Source: Paracentrotus lividus
Taxonomy: Eukaryota; Echinodermata; Echinoidea; Camarodonta; Echinidae
Assembly: GCA_940671915.1 (NCBI GenBank)
Contig: CALNVZ010000174.1
Span: 72,651,827 to 72,715,826 of the forward strand
DNA: 64,000 nt
Direction of reading: 5' to 3'
Below, one piece after another: positions 1 through 12,730 of the stretch. How positions within the stretch are numbered: the first letter of the stretch is position 1; every line of letters begins with the position of its first letter. Under the pieces are notes generated by a model that was given only the letters and a program-made list of their open reading frames with translations, did not search any database and was not told where the DNA came from. The position numbers and the translations under genes are program-made.

Positions 1-700
1 AAACAAAGTGCTCTGTATAACATTCAGTGATAGTAGCACAGCTAGGTTAATATTAAGTGTACATGCAATAATTAAAAATAAGGCCCATACCAAGCATTCC
101 GATTTTATGTGAAAACGAGAATGTTGATTATTCTCATTCTGTTTTTAACTTGTAGGTCTGAGTTGGAATGAAAAAATAGTCATCATAAGGTAAAAAGAAA
201 CTGCCCTCTTCTGATCTTAGTGGTGTCACCAATACTGTTATTATATATTACCACTCTACCTTATCTTTGACCCTTGTAAATGCATGTAACCACGTTTATG
301 AACCGTCCCTGCTAAATTATCAACCCTCCGAGCATAATATGTGCTTCTCACTATGAATCATCGCAATGGGATATATCCTACATCACCATAAGAGGTCAAA
401 GGTCGACCGAATCCAAGTGTAATGACCAGTAAAACTCTCCCATCCTTATGTTTATTTTCCTACGATTTTCTTCCCGTTCCATATCCGGGACCTGCACTCC
501 TAAAGTAGTACAAAATAATGATTAAGACAATCGTGAATAGCCTTATCGATTTATGACTAAAGGCATTCTGTGATCGGAAGAAATTAAAAGCGCGAAAAAC
601 TTCCTCCTGCTATAAAATTCGATCTGGAGAACTAGAACAACGGTGATTAAACTCTCTTAACAGGCTACAATCAAAGAGTCATCTGTGGGGCTTACCTTTA
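1..700. other. Intergenic, nothing recognised
   Basis: AT-rich sequence without a credible open frame, RNA gene or repeat structure visible by eye. Confidence 0.5.
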
Positions 701-1190
701 GATTATGTTGTGACACTTTGGCAGGGTCTTGTTCCATATTCGGCATTTAGGCTGCAGTGTTTTTTTGTTGTTTTGTTTTTTTACTATTCAATTTCAGATT
801 TTTTTTTTTCCGTATTTAACATAATATTGCCCTCTGATATTAGCATTGTTAACCAAAATTTGCTTTTCATTTATACATTCATTGATCTATTTATTTTTTT
901 TAAATCTTTTTATTCGTATATTTGTATTTTTTTTATTTGTTTACTTTATTTCATCTTATTTACATATCTTTTATTTTTATTTCTTTATTGTATTTCTTAT
1001 TTTTATTTCTTTATTTATCTATTTTTTTTTCAATTGTTTTATTGTTATTAATTAATCAATTCTTTTTTTTTTCTCTCTTTTTTTTAATTTTTTTTTTTTT
1101 TTATTTTATTTCATCTTTTTTACATATCTTTTTAATATGTTTATTTCATTTTTTTTATTATTATTATTTTATTATATGCTTTCGAAAAAA
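700..1190. repeat. T-rich low-complexity stretch
   Basis: Dominated by T runs interrupted by A and C. The overlapping Phe/Ile/Tyr/Leu-rich open frames here are composition artefacts. Confidence 0.9.
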
Positions 1191-1270
1191 TGTACTCCAG
1201 GGGTTGTAAATTCAGCAAATACGTACCATTAGAATATTTAATTTTACAGATATATGTTACAAACAAAAAA

Positions 1271-1598
1271 AGTTGCAAAATATCTGCAGTTACGCCGATT
1301 AAAAATGATAATTCGAGTTATGCATATTAGTTTTGTTTTCCAGCGTTTGATACTTTCAGAACATTCGTATTTTTGAAAACGGTGATCTTTACGTAATGTG
1401 AAGATATAATTCTTCGTGATACATACATTCATCATAATTATGGAAAAAAAGTGACAAAATATCTCCAGATAAGTGGATTAATAATGATAATAATTCGAGG
1501 TATACATGTACATATTGCCATTTTACAGCTTTTGATATTTTCAGAACAGAAGTAGTTTAGAAAACGGTGATTTTTAATGTGATTGTGAAAGATTGAAT
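1271..1598 (+). repeat. Diverged ~180-bp tandem duplication
   Basis: Two tandem copies starting near 1,274 and 1,454 share, in order, CAAAATATCT-CAG, GGATTAA/CGATTAA, ATGATAATTCGAG, CCAGCGTTTGATACTTTCAGAAC/ACAGCTTTTGATATTTTCAGAAC and GAAAACGGTGAT. Divergence is considerable. No coding frame is supported. Confidence 0.65.
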
Positions 1599-1599
1599 T

Positions 1600-4300
1600 T
1601 GTCATGAGACGGTCGTAACGTATAAAGTGTTTATGATTTCATTTAAGCAGTCATTTTATGTTATCACAGGAAGAGGTGCTCAATGGAAAGGATTTACCAC
1701 CTCAATTTTAGTAAACACATTCAAATGGTTAAATGTTAAAATGTGTAAATGTAAATTACAGTAATTATTATTTGTACATGACATGACTTGATATCAAAAT
1801 AATAGTAATATCAACCGAAAGTAGTTGTTTGGAAACATTTCATATCATATTTTTGGTTGAAGCCACATGTCAAATAACGATTTATTTATACAAAATGTTC
1901 CTTTTTAAACCTGGGACATTTTCTTTCCCATAACTGATTTCACAATTCTACAGTATGTAGGTCTATGGTCACCTGTTACTGCAAACTGGACTTACAACCT
2001 TTTGGAATCAATCTTAAGATATGAACTCTACAAACTAGCCAACAAAAAAGAAGAAAAAACCGCGAAATAAACAGTGACGAGACCCTTGTGATGACTATAA
2101 CCTCAACACGTCTCTGAACAAACTCAGTTTGGAATGCCCCTGTTATTTCTTATTTCATTTTACAACAACACATCAACGCTTGAGCAGAAATGCCGTGAAA
2201 AAATTACTTCTTTTTCCATGCACGTAGGACAATCTATCATCACTACCCGGGCCTCCGGGAATGCTCAGCCCGGCCGGTCGGGCGGCCAAATCAGCGACCG
2301 TTACCCTCACCTCTTGAAGTATACACACACATCAAGTCGTTGACCCATCGTGGCCTAATTTCTTGATCTTTTATCACTCTCTTTTGTCTTGGGTAGTTTT
2401 CCCACTATTTGTTCTTACTCGCTGTGAGTTCCGATAGTTCGACTTTCCTGGCCGAGGTAGCATTTATGCACGATAATATGTTTATGAACGGATAAACGGA
2501 AGACGTTGTATTGATAGTCGTAGAGACCTTCTTCCTGCTTTTCCTTCGTCTTAGATCTCCAAACTTCCTTTAGTCCTATAGAAACTTGTTAGGTTACAAC
2601 TTTATCGTTTAGGATCTGACATCTCGATGGTGTGAATCAAATTAGTGCTTACCTTGCTTTACTGTATGAGGAAATCGAGGACTGAAAAATGTCTATGAAT
2701 GAAAATTTTTTTATAAAGGCCTACAAGTAACAAATAAATGATGTCAATGAAAGAGCATCACTTATTCTCATGCTGCTAGTGTATATTAAAAAGGGAAAAA
2801 ATGATTTGGCAAAGATATATACACGCACACTATAATGATCCATTATAATCGAAAGATGGTATGCATTGCAAATATTGGCTTCTAATCAATCAAACAGCTA
2901 ATAATATATTTATTTAATCACAATCTTAAATCTTATTGGTTTAGATGCTCAATAAACAAATTTAGATGTTTAGAGCTTTTTTGTGTCATTCAATCACAGC
3001 CAAATTGTGACTACTTTTTTGTTCACAAATCGTCAAAATAACCTTTAACACATTTAATACAACTCGTAATAATTTTCGTATTCTAGTTATAGTCACAGAC
3101 ATCACGTGACTTATAAAGGTTGTTTACACACATGAGTTAGGGACCTGTCATGATTAACATAAGAGGGCGATGTCGTCACATGAAACCAAACTTCCATATG
3201 CCAAGGCCGATACTGTGACCCCAAATAACCTCTGCACCGATATATGCCATCTTCACAATCTACAATTCCCATTTTCTATCTTTGTTTGCATTTTCGTCGC
3301 CACCCTCTTATTTTCCCAGATACCAAAATAATTGAATCTATCTCCTTCTGATAAATATACCCTAACTATATGATCCGGCCATGTAAATCATCTTCGCCTT
3401 AATCATTACACAACTATTTTCTCATTCTCGTTTCTTTTATTATTTTTCCTCGTTCTTGCGCTTCATATCTTTTTTTTTTTTTTTTTTCTCTCTTTCTTTT
3501 TTGTCTTTTCTTTAATTTCTTGTTGTTTCCCTGTTTTTCGGGGTTTTTTTTTGTTTGTTTGTTTTTGTTTTTGTTTTTGTTCTTTGTTTTTCTGAGAGGA
3601 TGAGGGGGTCCTCTTCTCCTACTTTCCCTCCTCTCCTACTTGATTTCCTTTATTCAACATACATTCATGACAGTAGGCCTCTACTTAACATGATAATGTG
3701 ACCAGAATATTTCTTCGCTGAATAAGGGTTTCGAGTGTATTACATAAGTTTCAAAGCAGCATGATCAATATCGGAAACATTTTGGGCACACATTATTCGA
3801 AAAAGAAAGTCCAGAAATCATTTCAAAATGAAGTAAAATTGAATTCAAATGAGATTTAAAAAAAGATGTCATCTCATATAGTGATAATAATCATAATTTA
3901 TGATGCTCAAGAGCCTGTCTATAGATTTTATTCGCTTTTTTCGATGAAAAGAGTTATATAAAACCCAAAATTATTTTTATATTTCATGATAATGAATAAG
4001 ATTATCATGATTATAATAAACACATTCATGATTTAACAAGCGCCGTTCATCTGTTTTCCAGTCCCTTCTCAGCCTCACCCTCCTTCTCTCTCTCATTCTC
4101 TGTCACATTCACATGCAAACCAGACCACACACTCATAAACCCTTACATAATATGTTTATGGTGCAAATATACGACTTGTTTTGACTTTTAGGCTTTTAAC
4201 CACCAAAGCGGGGACTTGTTATGTAATTTCTTATGTCCCCGGTGGTATTTGTGTGTTCGGCAAGAAGGCTTTCCATCCTATGCGTGGGCGCGCAAGCACA
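1600..4300. other. Intergenic; short GC-rich patch near 2,250-2,300 and T-rich run near 3,465-3,600
   Basis: Nothing gene-like. A small GC-rich patch (CCCGGGCCTCCGGG, CCCGGCCGGTCGGGCGG) lies at about 2,247-2,285, unusual against the background. A degenerate T-rich run with TTTTTGTTTTTGTTTTTG lies at 3,465-3,600. Confidence 0.5.
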
Positions 4301-4303
4301 TTC

Positions 4304-4331
4304 ACCACACACACACACACACACACACACA
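4304..4331. repeat. (CA)n microsatellite
   Basis: About 14 CA dinucleotides. Confidence 0.95.
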
Positions 4332-4339
4332 CTGACCCA

Positions 4340-7300
4340 CATGTACCGGCATCCCTCTATCCCCCATCCTCACTGTCTCCCATACATAACTTTTATAAAT
4401 GAATCCTACTTTATTGCTATATCCTTATTTTTTTCCATATATTTTTTCTTCCACTTTTATATATCTCTCTCTCTCCGTTTCTCCCTCTCTGTCCATACAT
4501 CTCTGCCCCTGTATCCATAGCCTTGTTGCAAACCAGCTATGCTGAACATGTGACCCTGTACAAATATGCGAAATAAATAAATAAACAGAATAATCCCAAT
4601 ATATGTATTTTATGTTCACTTTAGAATTTTTATATCATCAGTTTTTAATTATGTGACGATTTGTGATGTTACACCACACTCTTGCTTGACGCGCGCGATT
4701 ATGTTAATTTAAAAAAAAAAATTCTTTCGTGAGAGGAGAAAATAGCATGGCCCATGGTAGTCCTAGTTGACCCACGGGACCAGGAACTGGAATGGTTCTG
4801 GTCTACTTCCCAATCTTAATTAGATTACTTGCAAGATTGTAAGGAAAATGGAACTAGAAAACAACATTTCATTGCTCTCTGTTTTCATGGTTTTAATGCT
4901 AAGGGGTGGAGTAAAGATAAGGGAATTATCATTTATAACATTGATTGCTGAGAGGAACGGAAAAGTTTATTTAATTTCTTACACAAATCAAGATGCAAAA
5001 AAAAAAAAATAATAAAAAAATAAAAATAATCCTATGTTTAATCTCTTTAACCTTTAAATAATAAATCTGTAAACCATCACGTCTGTTATGAAAACCAGCT
5101 TCTACAATTGGCAACCAATATAATTAATTCATAATTTCATATCAATTGAAATCCGTCATGAAAAGAACGAATTTGAACAAAATAATAACATTTGTATATG
5201 TGATTGAAATGGACAGGCATGTAAATAAAAAAAATGTTATAAATAATGCTTATTAAATGCCTTAGACCTATTTCTCAAGTACCTAAGAAGGGGAAATCCC
5301 CATTTTCCATAAACCAATTTCGCTCCATTTCTATATATATTTTCAAAATTTCCTCACAATTTGTGGTTGTTTATTCTTGAAAATAATCTACATTTTCCTC
5401 CATAGATAGATTAAGTTTTATTTTGTAAATACTAGTACGCATGACTTGTTTCAGTTTAAACACGCAGAATGCGTATCTGCATCCCCCCTCTCCATTATAC
5501 TCGCTCTCTCTCTCTCTCTCTCTTTATATTTCTGTTAACCCTTTTACTGATATTACTCTCCCAATATCTCTGTCTCTCTCCCTCTTTATCTTCCCCTGAT
5601 GTTGTTTGATGTATCTCGTCTAGGGGATACCGTGTCAATATGTTTAGCACTCTGCCTCAGCCCGAACTTGCGCGACCGTTTTTGAAGCTCAACAATTCTT
5701 ACACGGTTTTCCCTGCCAACCCCTCTGCATTACTGCCTTATTCTATCTCCACAAGATATAACGTTCCCCAATAAAGGACGTGACATCTCCCAGATAGATC
5801 CTCAAAAACAATCAAGAAAATTACTCTGAAATTAGCACCTTTGGGGTTGGCAAAGAGGCGCTTGAGTTGCCCACTACTCGTGGTGGCTGCCTTCGCCGGG
5901 ACTGCCCCGGTGAGTCCATTCAAGCCTCGTTCAACAACGATATCCAAGCACTTTACATGCATTCGCCATCGTGCAGCTAATGGAAATGGCTACTCAAGAA
6001 GACCGTATAATGTATTTACCCTGCACTCCATGCTCTCCCCGACCAAGCAACACCATGGCATACGCGTCGGCTACGCTGCTCTTACTAGTACATATTTCAA
6101 CACACCTGCCTCAACCATACCATCAATCTCTTCTCATTCTCGCCTTTTACAAATACATCAAGAAAGATGTCCTAAAATCTTTCATTCCATCTGCCCATCT
6201 CAACTTCAAAGTCAAGCACCTCCCGCCCTTTCTCACACTCTAATTCAATAAATTTCAATTGCGCTGAACTAAATAAGCAAACAATCGCCCTAACTGATCT
6301 TTTGTCGAGAACGCAAGGGGCCCGTGTAAAAATAGTCCAACCAGAGTATTTTTATTAAATCCTTGACCTGATGAATTATTATAAACAAGATAGAACCCAC
6401 ATGCTATACACGATACATGTAACTAATAGTATTTAACTCTATTTTTCCAACAAAAAAAAAGGATTTTAAAGAAAAAAATTGCTTATTTAACAACACTAAA
6501 AAACTAGAAATACAAAAATACAAATTTGTAGCCGTCAAAATAATTTAATAACCATACAGATAAAATAATTTTTAAGTAACACATATAGATTGAAATTAAA
6601 AACGATCCAGTAACACTAACAGCATTTCTTTTTCATATAATTTGAACACAACATAGTTATAATTTACTTAGTTAATAATACAACATGTCAATACACCTGG
6701 ACAGTATGAACTGTGAAGTTCTACATGATAGGCCTAAAGCTGTGATAAAAAAAATTAAGATATATCCGAACGATCGTTACAAACTATAACCAAACTTAAA
6801 ATTTTCTTTTCCCTCAACGGACCAGAATCCTGCGTATCTAAAATAATGTAATCCATTATAATAATGAAGTTATGTTAAGAATGCAAGCAATTATGCATGA
6901 TCGAAACCTTTCTGTTTGGTAGAATTGACATAAGTTTCTAGAAATAGTTTCATTAAATGGGTATTGAGAAAATTTTCGAGCCACTTGTATACGTTGAGAT
7001 ACCTATAATAATGTAAACTGCACCCGGGAGAGAAAGGAAGCAAAATGAGTCATATATTTGAACTATAAATAAGTACAGGACACAGGCTATGATATCTCTT
7101 TAAAGGGTACCAATATAAATACCGTTTGTTCAACTTCCAACATAGTTAATATAAGATGTTATGTATAATCACATTGGAGGGTTATCTTTCTGAGATTTGG
7201 GAATCATGAAATACAATTGTTTAAAGTTTGTCTAAAATCTGGAAACGTTTGATAACAATAGTCAATATAATTCCTCATATAAATGAATGAAGTGGTAAAT

Positions 7301-9740
7301 ATACTATTTTATATGAATCAATGATATTGTATGACTGCCCTGAATAGAATTTCAATTATTCACTTTACATTTTCATATTTTCATATAAATTATTTTTGCT
7401 AGTAAACAAAATTGCCTTTCAGAATAATATTGTATAAAATGTGTAACGTTTAATTAACCTATATTTCCTATAACCTAGTTGCATGCCTATTCTTAAACCA
7501 TTTCTTTTTTCATGTTAGAAGAAACTGCTCTGTAGCAAAGCCTTTATCCAAAATTGAGCAAAAATTTGTATAATCCTTTTTATAATCTTAATATAGTTTT
7601 GTCATCTGATAACATAAACATTCATATCTAATTAAATGCATAAAAGGATTCAGTATTTTATTTGTAATTCAGTAAAAACCTATTCCCATTAAAATCCTAT
7701 TTTGACCCTAAAGGTAAGCAGAAGACAGATTAAGAGGCTTTGAATTTTGTTCTGTTAATGTAAACTGGTCGCGGTGACGTGAAAGTACAAGAGAAAATGG
7801 CTCTATGCATTCAGCTCTATATTTCCTGTCCATTAGTAAGAAGAAAACGAAGTGATTATGACACAATTTTTTTAAAAAGAAGAACAGGGGAGAAGTATGG
7901 TTTTCTTTCTAATCATTTCATCTCAAAGACAATCCACCAACCTTATCCAGAACATCAGCTTTGTGCATCACGTCCAACTTCTTATTTCCTTTTGGCTCCA
8001 AAAGCAAACAATTGAGACCCAATCTCGTGTGTGCGTTCTGCCTCGTATTACCCCTCCAAAACCTCCCTTACGAATCATTTTCTGCTGTTAGTTTAGTTCT
8101 TGAGATTCCTCGTCTCCCTACCTCAGTGTTTATATATAGCATAGCATAGACAAGCTAGGCATGGAGAAGTCAGTTCGACTACAGCGATAGGTTTACATTT
8201 TTAATTGTTTCTGACCTTCTGAAGAGAGTATAGGGGTAAGAAGTCGGTTCGCGTTACACCCTTCAATCCACGATTCGATCCCGTCCGTTTACAACCGTTC
8301 GCCCGCGCCATCCACTACCCGCAAATTTAGCATTTTTCTAAAGAATTCTAAATTGAAATTCTATCAAAAAACAAGCAAAGGATATCTTTTTTCGCTTCAC
8401 TTTCTCCCTTTTCATTCTTTCAGTCTCTGGCGTGTATGTAGAGACTATGTTTCAAAAAGTATACGGTTGTAAGTTTTTGTCTCTCTATCATTCATTCGAC
8501 ACGCCACGCAGCACTCGTTCGAAGCGACTGAGACTTTTTAAGTGTCAACTTGTTACGCATGAGTTAGTGGAGTGTAAGGCGGTCGGTTAGGAGGCGCGAC
8601 ACGTCACAAGGAAAGACGCTACCAGTGCGATACCCGGCCCCGGTTCCCGGCAGAAACACTAGCACTCTTGACCGTTTCCCAAGCCGTCTTGAAGCATGCA
8701 GATACCTTCATGTGATCCCTTATTTCATGCTTACGAACGACACGAAACACAATAATACCTCCAAGCTTATGTTTCTCCTTCTTCGCCCAAGACTGATTGC
8801 AAATTAGGCATTTGGAGAGCGCAGGAGCCCGAAAAGAAGTTTACCAAGAGTAATAGAAGATGGACTGCATGCCAGAGTTAGCCATGGACGGATGTTTGCA
8901 TTGAAAGCATAAGAAAAAGAGAGAAAAACCCTTTTCTCTTCTTTTTAACTACTTACGGGAGTGTCGATGACAAAACTTTCTTTTTTTCTTAATTTAAAAC
9001 TAACAAGAACTCTCTACTTTGTTTGAAGATGTTATAGTTCATCAAGTTGCCACTTGCCATCAAACTACAGAGGAATACGTCATTAGCATTTATTTGTAAT
9101 TGATAAAACAGATAAAAATTTATTTTTAAAAAAATACAGTATCGGGAGCGTATTTGAATTCTACATTTCATAATTACATAAACATTTAGATACAATTATT
9201 TGCTTAATTTACTTTTATGCCATCTGTAATAAAATAATTTCTAGCAATATTATCTTTTAAAAACAATCAAATAAAATAATTCGAAAAAAAAATAAAATAA
9301 AAAAAAACCCAAAACGTAAGCAGACATGGAATCCAAAAGTGTCTTTTATAATATGCATTGACGAATTCCAAAATGTTGTGATATACCAAAGTACAAATTA
9401 TATGTTATTATAATTTTCTCTTCATTATAAATTAATCAGCTCATTTAATTTTGGATGATTTGCCCGTGATTTGTTGTCATCAATCAGTTGGTAAGTTACT
9501 CTTGTTATAGCTTTGTTAACGGAGCAAAATTGATAATGATATACTGTATGTCAACATATTTGATTAAACATTATAGAAAAATACGTCAACAAGTTAAATG
9601 CATATTGATAACTGACTCTTTTGACTGAAACATTGATGAAAATTACAATAAGCAATAATTACAATATTACAAGTTGATTGCAGTAAAAAAATTCGCTTAT
9701 CACGTACTATTTTTTTTTAAAGTTATTTTCAATAAATTGG
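4340..9740. other. Intergenic, nothing recognised
   Basis: Open frames at 5,841-6,251 (both strands) sit in a slightly GC-richer block (GGCAAAGAGGCGCTTGAG to GGACTGCCCCGGTG) but match nothing I know and overlap each other. A moderately GC-rich patch lies at 8,500-8,700 (TACCCGGCCCCGGTTCCCGG). The rest is AT-rich. Confidence 0.45.
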
Positions 9741-9750
9741 CCAGTTAAAA

Positions 9751-10310
9751 ATGTGTACTTTTAATACACTTTTCGACAAACGGGGTATCAATTATAAAGA
9801 GATCAAAAGCAAAAACAAACGAACAAACAAAAAAGCTATTCGATGGAAATTTTTTATTCCTTTCGATGCTATATTCATTGTAGTGTTAAAACAATACAAA
9901 GACAAAAACAAGGAAAAAACATTTTATGGCATGTACATGGTTTCATCGTTGATGTTTGTTCTAATTCACTAGCATCAGCAGTAAAGCAAAAGTGTATTAA
10001 ATATGATTTTACTCATGTTAAACCTATTTGGGATTTGCTAGAACAATGGATTTCCGATGGAACTAGAAATAGAATCATATTTTCACTTCAAGATAAATTA
10101 TTTGATTTAAGAGGTTCAAATAAACATGCATTGAATTGCATACTGATAGTAGTACGACGGATGATATATACTTGAAAAATAAACAAAAAATTTCCAGTTT
10201 TTGATAATATCAAAATTTCGATTAACACCTATTTCAAAAATGAAAAATACAATGCAGAATCGAATTTTAAAACTAATAAGTTTAGAAGAAAATGATTTCA
10301 GTTCAAAGAC
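9751..10310 (+). pseudogene. Decayed C-terminal tail of a reverse-transcriptase-bearing retroelement
   Basis: The frame ending WDLLEQWISDGTRNRIIFSL, then DLRGSNKHALNCILIVVRRM, resembles the C-terminal zinc-finger/linker region found after reverse transcriptase in many invertebrate LINE-type elements (a Leu/Ile-rich helix ending in a YI/YT-type turn). The similarity continues in the same frame past a TGA at about 10,173 (KINKKFPVFDNIKISINTYF, then NKFRRK followed by another stop). Two overlapping frames upstream (9,751 and 9,843) suggest an additional frameshift. No catalytic YADD motif is present, so only the tail survives. The match is from memory of the family and was not aligned. Confidence 0.45.
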
Positions 10311-11160
10311 TTGTTAAAGTGAAGGTTAGCATAGTCATCTTGCATTCGTTTTTGAAGCACTTTTTTAAATGATTATGTTTGTCTTATATACTTGACAGTT
10401 TATATTCTTACATTCGTATTTTGAATTATCGTAAAATATTATTGATTTATGTCATATAATGTGATATATATGCTATGAAAATGTAATTTTTTGAGACTGA
10501 AAATAAATAAAATCCCTGTCGAGGGAAAAATTTGAAGAAAAAAAAAATTATATTTTGCAATATCGATTGTGAAACTTGAAGTTGGCTGTGGTAGGCAAAT
10601 AATTAATATAATGACCATTTAAAGTTTGTAGAGCTAGTCTTAACTCATCGCGACCAATATTTCATATAACAAATAACAATACAAAAAAAAAATTCTCACT
10701 TAAAAGGATTGATATTAGACAATTTCTAATTGAAATAAATTATGTGTGGAAGATGTTGAATATGCATTTTACTTTAGTTTTGGTTGATTTGACAGTTTAT
10801 CAAAAGACCCTTACACATTAATATGCTTCACAAACATTATTCTAATAATAATTATTCTATTTGTGTGGATGTCGTGCCAATATAGAATTCTTCGTGAAAC
10901 GTCGATAACTTAAGAGTTTAAAAAAAAAGTTTGCATTTTAAATCGGTGGTATTCTTGGATGTATTTTGAATGTTTTATGATATATTTCTTTATCAAATTA
11001 TATTGCGATTTTAATCAGAATGTGGAGTAAGTTTTAAATTAATTAAATTAAATTAGTTTTTTTTTTTTCAAAAGAAAGGTTCACGCTTCAAAGGTTACTA
11101 ATGGGTTTACTATCTTTATTGATTCCATGTAAAGTTCTTGCAATAAAGACCATTGTTTTT
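10311..11160. other. Intergenic, nothing recognised
   Basis: AT-rich sequence between the reverse-transcriptase remnant and the 11.16-kb MITE. Confidence 0.5.
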
Positions 11161-11430
11161 ACACTTTAAAAATGCCGCTTAGAATATTTTAAACAACTAA
11201 AAGTGTTGTTCAAAGCGGTCACTTTAACAACGTTGTTAATTTTTTTTTTAAACCGAAGTTAAAATTTTAATTTGAAACCCGATTTTCAACAGTGGCTGTT
11301 TAAAATTTCACCAACGTTGTTTTAAAATTTTACCAACGTTGTTTAAAATTTTGCACAACGTTGTTAAAGTGACCGGCTTAAACATAACTTTTAATTGTTT
11401 AGAATATCTTAAACAGCGTTTTTACAGTGT
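11161..11430. mobile_element. 270-bp inverted-repeat MITE
   Basis: The left end (ACACTTTAAAAATGCCGCTT) and right end (reverse complement ACACTGTAAAAACGCTGTTT) match over about 85 bp with mismatches, including GGTCACTTTAACAACGTTGT on both sides. The centre holds repeats of ACCAACGTTGTTTTAAAATT. It is non-coding. ACACTGTAAAAA-type ends fit a short non-autonomous DNA transposon; the superfamily is uncertain. Confidence 0.75.
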
Positions 11431-12416
11431 ATAATTGCGTTATACATTATCATTGTGAATTCTCTCTACCCATTTTCGGTACGTTTATAATATTCTATGA
11501 AAAATATAATTCATATAATATAAATTTTTTTCATATCATATATTTCTGCTCAGTTTCCTTTGTGGTTCAAATCTAAAATATTCCGTACAATAAATAGCAA
11601 TGTAACCACATCTTCCCTGTACAAATAAAATCACTCTCCAGGACTCGCCCAACGAAGTATTCCTAAAAGGCTTATAAATAAATTGAGCTATTATTATGTA
11701 TATTCTCATATTTCCTCTAATTGAAATTCAAGCAAACGTATTCGAAATACGTTATAAATAAAATGATTCCCATTAAGGTGGTGAACTTTCTGCTCCCAAA
11801 ATACCACCCAATTAATTCCGTCTTCCCTGCTTTCTTACATCATCAACACAGCTCTCGGGTATCGTCGTTTATTATTGCTTCGGAGGCAAAGTTTTCCAAT
11901 CGTTCCGATCAGTGAAAACATGATCATAATAGTCCTTGTGTTATTCCAAACAACCTTTCCCGACATCATGCTGATCAAGACACCCTTATTTTGATCGTGT
12001 TTGGTTGATCTTGTCCCTACTTAACTCCAATCATATCAAAGAAACCCGACGGGAACCAACAACAAACGTTTAACATTGGAGCGGGAGAGATAAAACGAGA
12101 AGGGGGAGTAGAAGGCGACTGCGCATATCACATGACTTGGTATACGTCACCCCTAATTGGTGGGTACTCTTTTGTTAGTGGTGTCGTGGTGGTGGTGGTG
12201 ACAGTGGTGAAAGGGGTCACTTGAGGTAACTTCTAGTACCCCTGTCATTAAAGGCAACTTTTCGAATGGGAGTCGTCATTTCATCACTTTATAATACAGG
12301 GGTAAATTAGGTCATGATCTTGAGGCCAAAAATTTCACATAATCTCACTTTACGTGCAATTGACAAAAAAGATTTTAATGAAATCTATAATATCATATAA
12401 TATATATATATATATT
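11431..12416. other. Intergenic, nothing recognised
   Basis: AT-rich, with a short GTGGTGGTGGTG-type stretch at about 12,180-12,210. Confidence 0.5.
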
Positions 12417-12457
12417 TCTGGAAACGTCGCCACATTTAACAAAGTTGGGCCTAATCA

Positions 12458-12501
<44 letters not shown>

Positions 12502-12704
12502 CAAGTGTGATTACGTTACTCTTTATTAACATGGCGACGTTTGTCCAGAAAATATAAATATGTGAGAAGAAAGAGTCTAGGACAGGTAGACTTAGCTTGA
12601 ACTTTAAATCTAGAAGAAGTCTCTTGAAGAAGGCTAAAGCAGAAAGCTCGATCGCATTAAAGATAGTTCAAGCTACGTCTACCTGTCCTAGACGCTTTCT
12701 TCTC
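12417..12704. mobile_element. Hairpin and (TA)n element, possible Penelope-like terminal remnant
   Basis: Two nested inverted repeats. The first pairs TCTGGAAACGTCGCCAC...AATCACAC (12,417-12,460) with GTGTGATTAC...GGCGACGTTTGTCCAGA (12,505-12,549) around a (TA)n run. The second pairs 12,564-12,602 with 12,666-12,704 (GTCTAGGACAGGTAGAC and its complement). The loop of the second carries CTTGAAGAAGGCTAAAGC then AGAAAGCTCGAT. Parts of this order (GACGTTTGTCCAGA, then GAAGGC...GAAAGCTCGAT, then TACGTCTA) recur at 21,340-21,510. Assignment to Penelope-like elements is an inference. Confidence 0.5.
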
Positions 12705-12730
12705 TAATATTTATATTTATATATATATAT

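Noticed and set aside
710..1209. Three overlapping Phe/Tyr/Leu-rich open frames resembling membrane proteins
   Set aside because: They are translations of a T-rich low-complexity stretch in several frames.
5738..6251. Overlapping frames on both strands in a slightly GC-rich block, considered as a retroelement or Pax1/9 C-terminal exon
   Set aside because: No reverse-transcriptase or Pax1/9 motif is visible in any frame, and no supporting splice sites were found.
8262..8300. GATTCGATCCC resembling a tRNA T-loop
   Set aside because: The flanking bases do not form a T-stem and no matching D-arm or acceptor stem lies upstream.
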